In this document: positions 6,844-12,996 of the stretch, one piece after another
Numbering within the stretch: position 1 is the stretch's first letter
How the letters are laid out: the number at the start of each line of letters is the position of its first letter
DNA from: Abiotrophia sp965245735
GTDB lineage: Bacteria; Bacillota; Bacilli; Lactobacillales; Aerococcaceae
NCBI GenBank assembly: GCA_965245735.1
Contig: CBDFAX010000028.1
Location: 1-24,813 of the forward strand
Reading direction: 5' to 3'
DNA length: 24,813 nucleotides
Notes under the pieces: model-generated
Databases searched by the model: none
What the model saw: only the letters and a program-made list of their open reading frames with translations
Told to the model about the DNA's origin: nothing
Made by a program: the position numbers and the translations under genes

Positions 6844-8205
6844 ATGGAACAATCGCAAGATCGGCAGATCAGTCGTCAGGTCCTCAGCCTATCTTGGCCC
6901 ATTTTACTTGAGGTCACCTTTACCTCCTTGTTCGGGATGGTTAATATGGTGGTCTTGGGCCAGTATGCGGGCGGACTCTATCCGGTCGATGTCAATGTAA
7001 CGGCTGTGGGACTGTCCAACCAACCCTTCTTCTTTATCCTTGCTGTCGTGCAGGCGCTTGGGGTAGGGGGGACAACCTTAATTGCCCGTGCCTATGGCGC
7101 TAAGGAGCTCCATCGACTGGGTCGTATTCTTAAGCATAACCTCATGTTGGGTTTGGCCTTATCGACCTTCTTTGTGGCCTCTGTCCTAATTTTCCAGAAA
7201 GCCATGATGGATTTTTTGGGAGCAGATGCCCTGACTCAAGAAGCAGGCTTTATCTACTATCGTTTGGTTATGATTGGCCTCTGGTTTAACTGTTTGGCGG
7301 CCCTCCTATCGTCATCTATTCGAGGGGTAGGGGAGACTCAAATCCCTATGCGGATTAATGTCATAGCCAATGCCATTAATGTGACCTTGGCCTTTAGTTT
7401 GGTCAATGGTTATTTTGGACTACCAGAACTGGGTATTACAGGAGCGGGGATTGCTACCTTGGTGGCCAATGTCTGCTCGGGCTTAGGCTTGCTCTTTTAC
7501 ATTTCTAGCGGCCGGTCAGCCATCCAGGTTGATTGGTTCAAGGATTGGAAATTGGAAGCCAGCACCTTTGCTGCTATTTTCCGCTTTGGGATTCCGTCGG
7601 CGGGTGAACAAGTCCTGCTACGGTCTAGTTTGATTCTTTACACTAAGATTGTGGCTTCACTGGGAACGGTCGTCATGGCAGCCCATCAGATTGCCCTTAA
7701 TATCTTGTCCTTCTCCATTACGCCTGGTATGGCCTTGGGGATTGCGGCCTCTACCCTAGTAGGCCAATCCTTAGGTGCGGGGGATGTGGCCTTAGCTGAT
7801 GCTTATGGCCGTAAGACAGCCAGATTCGGCCTCTACTTTGGCTTAGCCATGAGTGCCGTCTTCTTTCTAGGACGGGATGTCTTGGGCCAGATTTACACCC
7901 AACAAGCGGATGTTGTTAGCTTGGTCGCGATTCCACTTATCTGTATGGCGATACTCACGCCTTTCCAATTGGTTCAATTAGTTCAAGTGGGGGCCTTGCG
8001 TGGGGTGGGGGATACCCTCTTTCCTATGCTGTCCACGGGCTTCTCGGTCTTCTGTATCCGGGTCTGCCTGTCCTATATCTTGGTCAACTATGCTAACTGG
8101 GGTTTGGCCGGTGCTTGGATAGCCGTAATTGGCGATCAAACCATTCGTTCCTTCCTCATTACCTGGCGCTATCGTCAAGGTAAATGGAAAACAATTCAAG
8201 TCTAA
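6844..8205 (+). CDS. MATE-family multidrug/cation efflux transporter
   Basis: An inner-membrane antiporter expected to export drugs or metabolites in exchange for Na+ or H+. 453 residues with about 12 hydrophobic segments in two similar halves, the normal MATE layout. The first half has SWPILLEVTFTSLFGMVNMV, then AVGLSNQPFFFI and GVGGTTLIARAYGAK. The second half repeats the pattern with FGIPSAGEQVLLRSSLILY, MAAHQIALNILSFS and IAASTLVGQSLGAGD. The paired 'P..xE/Q' starts of helices 1 and 7 are typical of the NorM/DinF superfamily. ATG at 6844 has AGAAAGGTGG upstream. It sits between a peptidase gene and an oxidoreductase gene in one direction; neither reveals the substrate. Confidence 0.93.
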   Translation: MEQSQDRQISRQVLSLSWPILLEVTFTSLFGMVNMVVLGQYAGGLYPVDVNVTAVGLSNQPFFFILAVVQALGVGGTTLIARAYGAKELHRLGRILKHNLMLGLALSTFFVASVLIFQKAMMDFLGADALTQEAGFIYYRLVMIGLWFNCLAALLSSSIRGVGETQIPMRINVIANAINVTLAFSLVNGYFGLPELGITGAGIATLVANVCSGLGLLFYISSGRSAIQVDWFKDWKLEASTFAAIFRFGIPSAGEQVLLRSSLILYTKIVASLGTVVMAAHQIALNILSFSITPGMALGIAASTLVGQSLGAGDVALADAYGRKTARFGLYFGLAMSAVFFLGRDVLGQIYTQQADVVSLVAIPLICMAILTPFQLVQLVQVGALRGVGDTLFPMLSTGFSVFCIRVCLSYILVNYANWGLAGAWIAVIGDQTIRSFLITWRYRQGKWKTIQV

Positions 8206-8229
8206 TATTTAAGAGAAAGGATGGCCACC

Positions 8230-9300
8230 ATGATTCGAGTTGGCACCATCGGGACCTCTCAGATTACAGAGCGCTTCTTAGAAGCCCTCAGTCTGCTACC
8301 AGAGGTTTATGAGCTTCACGGCGTCTATTCGCGCCAAAAGAATAAGGCTAAGGATTTAGCTCAGCGCTTTGGTGCGACCTATTACTGTGACGATTTGGCT
8401 GAATTCTGGGCCGATCCTGAGTTGGATTTGGTTTATATAGCCAGTCCAAATGGGGCCCATTTTGAACAGACTAAACGTGCCATCCAGGCTGGCAAACATG
8501 TCATGGTTGAAAAGCCAATGTTTGCTAATGTGGATCAGTGGCAGGAGGCCCATACCTTGGCCCGAGCCCACGGCGTCTTACTATTTGAGGCGGTCCTCCA
8601 CATCCACAACCCTAACTATAAGCGGCTTAAGCAACTGGTGGCCAACAAGCGCCAAGATGCTAAGCAGCCTTTCCTAGGGGCTAATTTTATTCTAGGACAG
8701 TACTCTAGCCGCTATCCGGCCTATTTGGATAGTCAGGCTCAGGGCTTGGAGCCTCCTAATATCTTCAATCCGGCTATGGCAGGAGGGAGCTTGATGGATT
8801 TGGGGGTCTACCCCATCTATGTCATCGTGGATCTCTTCGGTATGCCCCAGCGCCTTAAGTATTCAGCTGTTCAAGGAGCCAATGGGGTGGACCTCTTTGG
8901 TAATGCGATTCTCTATTATGACCAATTTCAGGTCAGTCTCCTAGTATCTAAGGCGGTACATTCCACACAATCCAGTGAAATCTATCTGGATAATGAGGTG
9001 ATCGCCATTCAGGATATTACCCGTATTCGGACGGTCAGCCTGGCCAATAGCCAGGGGCAGACAGCAGTCATCAGTCAATATCAGCCTAAGCACGATATGC
9101 TAGGTGAACTGGAAGCCTTCGGCCAAGTCCTGCGAGGCTATCGGGGCTTAGAGGAGAAGAGCCCAGCCAATGAACTTTATCGCCACTGGACGCTCTTAAG
9201 TTATCAGGTGGCCCAAGTCATGCAGGCCATGAGACAATCGGCCCAACTTGCCTTTCCTTTCGAGGGAGAGGCCACTCAAGAAAGTGAGGTAAGCCTCTGA
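8230..9300 (+). CDS. Gfo/Idh/MocA-family NAD(P)-dependent oxidoreductase
   Basis: 356 residues. The N-terminal Rossmann domain starts RVGTIGTSQITERFLEAL, and VYIASPNGAHFEQTKRAIQAG leads into VEKPM, with Glu94-Lys95-Pro96, the conserved EKP motif whose lysine takes part in catalysis. The C-terminal alpha/beta domain includes GGSLMDLGVYPIY, which commonly carries the D..xY/H active-site residues. Family members oxidise or reduce sugars, inositols or related polyols; the substrate cannot be told here. Two ATG codons lie close together; that at 8221 is directly against GAAAGG, whereas 8230 has the site at about 8 bases, so 8230 is chosen. Its stop overlaps the helicase start by one base (TGATG), implying translational coupling. 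Confidence 0.9.
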   Translation: MIRVGTIGTSQITERFLEALSLLPEVYELHGVYSRQKNKAKDLAQRFGATYYCDDLAEFWADPELDLVYIASPNGAHFEQTKRAIQAGKHVMVEKPMFANVDQWQEAHTLARAHGVLLFEAVLHIHNPNYKRLKQLVANKRQDAKQPFLGANFILGQYSSRYPAYLDSQAQGLEPPNIFNPAMAGGSLMDLGVYPIYVIVDLFGMPQRLKYSAVQGANGVDLFGNAILYYDQFQVSLLVSKAVHSTQSSEIYLDNEVIAIQDITRIRTVSLANSQGQTAVISQYQPKHDMLGELEAFGQVLRGYRGLEEKSPANELYRHWTLLSYQVAQVMQAMRQSAQLAFPFEGEATQESEVSL

Positions 9301-10586
9301 TGTCAGAGACTCTAGAACTTGCTCCAGCCCTTGCCCAGGAATGGCAGGCTGCGGGCTATCAACAAGCCACCGCGATTCAAAAGCTCATCATGGGGCCTTT
9401 AGCGCAAGGCCAATCCCTGGTGGCTATTTCGCCTACGGGTAGCGGTAAGACCTTGGCCTATCTCTTGCCGGTCTTAGGACAGCTGCAAGCCGGGCAGGGG
9501 CTACAGGCCTTGATTTTGGCACCATCACAAGAACTGGCCAAGCAAATTGCTGGTGTGGCCCAAACTTGGGGAGGTCATTTAGATTTAAAAGTCCAATTAG
9601 TGGTAGGGGGCGCTAACTTTAAGCGCCAGCAGGAAGCCCTTAAGGCTAAGCCAGAAATTATCGTGGCAACGCCAGGTCGTTTCCTAGAATTAGCCAACCA
9701 AACCCGTAAACTTAAGGTTCATCAGGTCCGTTACTTGATTTTAGATGAGGCAGATTATTTACTGCAAGCCGAGCATGAAGGGGCCCTTCATCAGATTAGA
9801 AAGTCCCTTATGCGAGATGTGACAGTAGCTTGGATTAGCGCAACCTATGGTCAGCCTTTGGTTGACTTGGTGGCATCTGGCATTCCCCTCTATCAGGTAG
9901 AGAGCGACCAGGTCAGCCAGTCGGGGCAAGTGGACCATGTCTATGTCCTGACGCATGACCGGCAAAAGGTCCAACAGCTCAAGCGCCTGGCCCAAGTAGC
10001 AGACATGCAAGCTTTGGTCTTCTTCGAACAGGTGCATGACCTAGAAACGGTAGCGGCTAAATTAGTCTTTCAAGGCATTAAGCTAGCAGTCATGCATGGC
10101 CAACTGTCCAAGCAAGAGCGGGAGCGTGCCTTCCGCCTACTCCAACAGGGCAAGGTGACTTACTTGCTGACTACCGATATGGCGGCGCGGGGCTTAGATA
10201 TCCCTGACCTACCTTATATCATCCACTATAACCGAGTGGAGAGCCTGGATACCTATGTTCACCGTTCAGGCCGTACAGGCCGTATGGGTAAATCCGGGAC
10301 TGTTCTGTCTTTAGTTAATGAACAGGAATTACGCGATCTAGAAAGGCTCTTAGCAGCTAGCCCTTACCAACTGTCAGAGCGCATTACCTTCAAAGGTCAA
10401 TTAGTTGGGCCGCAAGAACGAGCTGGCCAGCAGGAAGCTCAAAGGCTAGAGGGTCCAAAGCCAAAGCCTAAGACTGGCGCTAAACCAGCCCGCAAGGCTA
10501 AGGCAGCTGCCGCGACCAAGCCTAAGAAGAAAAAAGACCGGCATCGCGACAGTAAGAACAAGGGTAAAAGAAAAGCAAAAGTATAG
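9300..10586 (+). CDS. DEAD-box ATP-dependent RNA helicase with lysine-rich tail
   Basis: A cytosolic RNA unwinding enzyme, likely in ribosome assembly or mRNA turnover. 428 residues. Motifs in order: a Q-motif around GYQQATAIQK, Walker A SPTGSGKT (residues 44-51), PGR, DEAD at 149-152, SAT, then in the second RecA domain AARGLDIPD and HRSGRTGR (321-328). After about residue 375 the tail becomes a low-complexity basic segment (KPKPKTGAKPARKAK, KPKKKKDRHR), presumably for non-specific RNA binding. It starts at the last base of the previous stop codon. Small bacterial helicases of this kind are named YfmL/CshC-like in Bacilli, but I do not assign a symbol. Confidence 0.94.
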   Translation: MSETLELAPALAQEWQAAGYQQATAIQKLIMGPLAQGQSLVAISPTGSGKTLAYLLPVLGQLQAGQGLQALILAPSQELAKQIAGVAQTWGGHLDLKVQLVVGGANFKRQQEALKAKPEIIVATPGRFLELANQTRKLKVHQVRYLILDEADYLLQAEHEGALHQIRKSLMRDVTVAWISATYGQPLVDLVASGIPLYQVESDQVSQSGQVDHVYVLTHDRQKVQQLKRLAQVADMQALVFFEQVHDLETVAAKLVFQGIKLAVMHGQLSKQERERAFRLLQQGKVTYLLTTDMAARGLDIPDLPYIIHYNRVESLDTYVHRSGRTGRMGKSGTVLSLVNEQELRDLERLLAASPYQLSERITFKGQLVGPQERAGQQEAQRLEGPKPKPKTGAKPARKAKAAAATKPKKKKDRHRDSKNKGKRKAKV

Positions 10587-10602
10587 AAAGTGAGTGTGTA
10601 AG

Positions 10603-11469
10603 ATGATTGGAGCAATTGAATTAGGCGGTACAAAATGTGTCTGCGCTGTCTTCGAAATGGATGGTACTTTGATTGAGCGTTTGAGTGTCCCAACTGAGAC
10701 ACCAGCTGAATCCATGCCAAGCATGATTAACTTCTTCAAGAAATATAATGGGATTAAGGCCTTTGGTTTTGGTTCTTTCGGTCCAATCGGGGCTAACCCT
10801 AATGGCAAGGATTATGGTTATATCACCAATACGCCTAAATTGCCATGGCAACACTTCGACTTCTTGGGTGCTTTTAAGAAGGAATTCGATGTGCCAATGG
10901 CTTGGACCACTGACGTCAACGCGGCAGCCTACGGTGAAATGAAGCAGGGGGCTGCGCGCGGTGTAGAAAACTGCATGTATATCACCATCGGGACCGGTGT
11001 GGGTGCTGGGGTTGTAGTCGGGGGCAAGATTATTAGCGGTTTTGCCCACCCTGAAGCAGGTCACATCAGCCTCAAACGTCATCCAGAGGACCACTATGAA
11101 GGTAAATGTCCCTTCCACCACGACTGCTTAGAAGGCATGGCTGCTGGGCCAGCGATTGAAGCGCGTTGGGGTAAGAAGGGGATTGAACTCAGCAATGAGA
11201 TGGAAGTCTGGAACTTAGAAGCCTACTACATTGCTCAAGCTCTCTACAACTACTATTTGATTTTGAGTACTGAACGCTTTATCTTGGGTGGCGGGGTCAT
11301 GAAGCAACGCCAACTCTTCCCAATGATTCGCGAACATTTGGTAGCTCTTAACAACAACTATGTGACCTTGCCAGAATTAGAAGGTTTCATTGTGCCACCT
11401 GCTTTGGAAGATAATGCCGGCATTACCGGCTGCTACGAATTGGCTAAGGAACTCTTAGAAGCCAAGTAA
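10603..11469 (+). CDS. scrK: Fructokinase, ROK family
   Basis: Phosphorylates fructose to fructose 6-phosphate with ATP, feeding glycolysis. 288 residues from the chosen start. The N-terminal phosphate loop is IELGGTKC (around residues 5-12). Asp104 in WTTDVNAAAYGE is the catalytic base of ROK kinases. ITIGTGVGAGVV is the second phosphate loop. The ROK zinc site is read from GH(154)I and KCPFHHDCLEG, giving His154, Cys169, His172 and Cys175. This set with the PEAGH context marks bacterial fructokinases (ScrK, B. subtilis GmuE/YdhR type). A GTG at 10594 is in frame, but ATG at 10603 has AAAGTGAG at better spacing and matches the conserved MIGAIELGGTK start. It ends the run that begins at 5118; a sucrose gene cluster is not present here. 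Confidence 0.94.
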   Translation: MIGAIELGGTKCVCAVFEMDGTLIERLSVPTETPAESMPSMINFFKKYNGIKAFGFGSFGPIGANPNGKDYGYITNTPKLPWQHFDFLGAFKKEFDVPMAWTTDVNAAAYGEMKQGAARGVENCMYITIGTGVGAGVVVGGKIISGFAHPEAGHISLKRHPEDHYEGKCPFHHDCLEGMAAGPAIEARWGKKGIELSNEMEVWNLEAYYIAQALYNYYLILSTERFILGGGVMKQRQLFPMIREHLVALNNNYVTLPELEGFIVPPALEDNAGITGCYELAKELLEAK

Positions 11470-11483
11470 AGCACTTAAGACAT

Positions 11484-11516
11484 AAAAAAGCTAGGACTTG
11501 AGGTCCTAGCTTTTTA
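11484..11516. terminator. Bidirectional terminator between scrK and the convergent membrane-protein gene
   Basis: AAAAAGCTAGGAC (11485-11497) and GTCCTAGCTTTTT (11503-11515) are a perfect 13-base inverted repeat around TTGAG. T-runs follow on both strands, and the two stop codons lie within 15 bases on either side, so one hairpin ends both transcripts. Confidence 0.92.
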
Positions 11517-12557
11517 TTATTTATTATCTTGATCTTGGTCAGAAGAATCTTGTGACGGCTGGTCATCTTGAGGTGTGTGATCTTGAGGATTGACATCTGC
11601 TGCTTCCTCTCCATCTTCACCTTGTGCATGGCGCTCTTGTCTGGCTTCTTGAATTAAGGACATGAAGCGTTCGTTCATTTCTTCAGGACTTAACTTATTG
11701 GCATCTTCTTGCAGGTCCTGCATCCCTTCCTTAAAGGCTTGACTATTGAAGGCCGAGAAGAGACTCATCATAAAACGCTGTTGGGCGTAATAAATGAAGG
11801 CCACTGTGTAGAGGGCCAAGAAGACAAAGAAGACAAAACCTAGAGGTAGGATGATTTGTAAGAGGCCATAGATAAGGAAGGGAACAAAGGTCACTTGAAT
11901 CACTAGGCGCATAGTCTGACTAAAGAGTTTGAAGGACTTGGACCGTAAGGTAGTGAAGTGGGCCAAGTAAGAAATGAGTAGGACGACAAACCAATAGAGT
12001 AACCAGGAGATAATCCAAGCCACAATGAAAAGGGACAGATAAAAGATCCAGCGGTAATTTTCGATAGAGTTTAAAGTTTGGCTAGCGACTTGCTTGTTAA
12101 AATTGGCCTTGTAGAGGTCCGTAATTTGCATCATACGTCCGGCTACTTGGCCGAAAGCCCGATCCTTGAAGAGGAAGAAGCTAGCCAAAGATTTAGTGGA
12201 TAGGCGGCTAGCAATGTCCGTTGGGATAGTAGGCTGATCTTGGGGCCCGCTAACCGTTACGGTATCGTCGACAACCAATTGGAAGGATTGAGATTGGAAG
12301 TAGACAGGCTTTTGGTCTTGGTTGAGCTCTAGCTTACCGTCGACAGTATGGAAATCCGGTAGGTTATTCGAGCTGGCTTTGACATCGTCAAAGAGTTGAT
12401 TGAGTGGCTTAAGGGTCACCAGGACAGAGGTGACAGTTAGCCAGAGGATAATCAGCCGGCTGAGGCGACGGAAGAATTTAAAGGGCACCTTGGAAAGCCC
12501 GAAGATTTGTTGGGGCATGCGCAAGGAGGAGAAGATAATGGCGATTAATTGTTTCAA
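11517..12557 (-). CDS. DUF1189-like multi-pass membrane protein with acidic C-terminal tail
   Basis: A membrane protein of about 346 residues. One hydrophobic segment lies near residues 33-52 (SRLIILWLTVTSVLV), followed by about 100 mostly polar residues predicted outside the membrane. Three or four further segments lie in the middle (IFYLSLFIVAWIISWLLYW, VTFVPFLIYGLLQII, LGFVFFVFLALYTVAFIYY). The tail is unstructured and rich in Asp, Gln and Ser. The layout matches the DUF1189 family of Bacilli; function unknown. Start: ATG at 12566 lies directly against AAAGG, too close, whereas TTG at 12555-12557 has AAAGGA at 8 bases; the neighbours at 4459 and 8230 show the same AAAGGATG-spacer pattern, so TTG is preferred, with ATG 12566 as alternative. 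It has its own promoter. Confidence 0.72.
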   Translation of the reverse strand: MKQLIAIIFSSLRMPQQIFGLSKVPFKFFRRLSRLIILWLTVTSVLVTLKPLNQLFDDVKASSNNLPDFHTVDGKLELNQDQKPVYFQSQSFQLVVDDTVTVSGPQDQPTIPTDIASRLSTKSLASFFLFKDRAFGQVAGRMMQITDLYKANFNKQVASQTLNSIENYRWIFYLSLFIVAWIISWLLYWFVVLLISYLAHFTTLRSKSFKLFSQTMRLVIQVTFVPFLIYGLLQIILPLGFVFFVFLALYTVAFIYYAQQRFMMSLFSAFNSQAFKEGMQDLQEDANKLSPEEMNERFMSLIQEARQERHAQGEDGEEAADVNPQDHTPQDDQPSQDSSDQDQDNK

Positions 12558-12603
12558 TGTGGTCATCCTTTATATTAATCTAGAAATTGCTTTATACAGG
12601 CTT

Positions 12604-12632
12604 AGTTTACCGAAAGCCACGCCATATTGCAA
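12604..12632 (-). promoter_or_regulatory. Promoter of the DUF1189-like gene
   Basis: On the minus strand TTGCAA (12632-12627), a 17-base gap and TAAACT (12609-12604) make a moderate SigA-type promoter about 40 bases before the start codon. It diverges from the exporter promoter at 12693-12722. Confidence 0.55.
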
Positions 12633-12666
12633 GCCAAGCTACCTGAAGGGCCCTAGGACTTAAGCG

Positions 12667-12701
12667 CTTTGTAAAATATTTTCAAGAAAGGCTTTACAAA
12701 G
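12667..12701. promoter_or_regulatory. Operator-like dyad between divergent promoters
   Basis: CTTTGTAAA (12667-12675) is repeated in perfect inverted form as TTTACAAAG (12693-12701), with centres 26 bases apart. The right arm contains TTTACA, the proposed -35 of the exporter promoter. Between them lies the palindrome AAAATATTTT (12673-12682). This is the geometry of a repressor site; no adjacent gene encodes an obvious cognate regulator. A hairpin role is less likely because it is upstream of the predicted transcript start on the plus strand. Confidence 0.45.
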
Positions 12702-12722
12702 TGAAGTAAGCTGTGGTATCCT
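12693..12722 (+). promoter_or_regulatory. Promoter for the leader ORF and ABC exporter operon
   Basis: TTTACA (12693-12698) and TATCCT (12717-12722) are separated by 18 bases. The start would be near 12729, leaving about 32 bases before the leader ORF and about 268 before the first ABC gene, a long 5' leader. Confidence 0.5.
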
Positions 12723-12760
12723 AGGAAAGTAAGAAAAAATGAAAGAAAGGAGTATGTGTC

Positions 12761-12826
12761 ATGATCTTAGTAGCTAAAGCCAAACAAGCCAAACAACACC
12801 CGCTCCTTTTAGACGTCATGCTATAA
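12761..12826 (+). CDS. Putative 21-residue leader peptide upstream of the ABC exporter genes
   Basis: ATG at 12761 opens a 21-codon frame ending in TAA at 12824-12826. It begins MILVAKAKQAKQHPLLLD and ends VML. GAAAGGAG lies 8 bases before the ATG, a better ribosome site than many full genes here have. The peptide is basic in the first half with two AKQ repeats, then hydrophobic; it has no resemblance I recognise to a toxin or pheromone. It sits between a promoter and a long terminator-like hairpin, with the exporter start 170 bases downstream. This is the arrangement of bmrB upstream of bmrCD in B. subtilis, where translation of a short ORF governs readthrough in response to ribosome-targeting antibiotics. 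The role is inference from layout. Confidence 0.6.
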   Translation: MILVAKAKQAKQHPLLLDVML

Positions 12827-12871
12827 ACAAGTGCCATACTAGGCCTTATAGCCAAGAATATAGAAGATGAT

Positions 12872-12945
12872 AAGACGCTAAGTTGGAGTGGCAAGGATTA
12901 GGACTAGATTCTGTGCCTTGTACTGTCCATCTTAGGGTCTTTTTT
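12872..12945 (+). terminator. Long hairpin with U-tract: probable attenuator of the ABC exporter operon
   Basis: AAGAC (12872-12876) pairs with GTCTT (12937-12941). After a G-G mismatch, CTAAG (12878-12882) pairs with CTTAG (12931-12935). Further in, TGGA/TCCA, GTG/TAC and CAAGG/CCTTG extend the stem with small bulges, and AGGA/TTCT can close the top. Six T residues (12940-12945) overlap and follow the 3' arm. It lies 45 bases after the leader stop and 51 before the exporter ATG, so it can only act as an upstream terminator of that operon. CTTAG within the leader ORF (12766-12770) could compete for CTAAG; this is a weak antiterminator candidate. Confidence 0.62.
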
Positions 12946-12996
12946 GTGCGTCTATTAGGGGATTTTACCTATCGATCTATATTAAGGGGGATTTTT

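Noticed and set aside
10439..10808. Two minus-strand frames with hydrophobic stretches over the end of the helicase gene and start of scrK
   Set aside because: The hydrophobicity (Phe/Leu-rich) is the complement of the helicase's Lys/Ala-rich tail, not a membrane protein.
10621..11121. Open frame of 166 codons on the minus strand inside scrK
   Set aside because: Antisense to conserved ROK motifs, no ribosome site and no family resemblance.
12661..12674. CcpA cre-like site (AAGCGCTTT core)
   Set aside because: Only the centre matches; the outer TG and CA bases of the consensus are absent, and the stretch is better explained by the longer dyad.
12883..12996. N-terminal extension of the first ABC subunit by 38 residues
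   Set aside because: It would run through the attenuator hairpin and lacks a ribosome site; ATG 12997 has AAGGGGG upstream and fits the usual subunit start.
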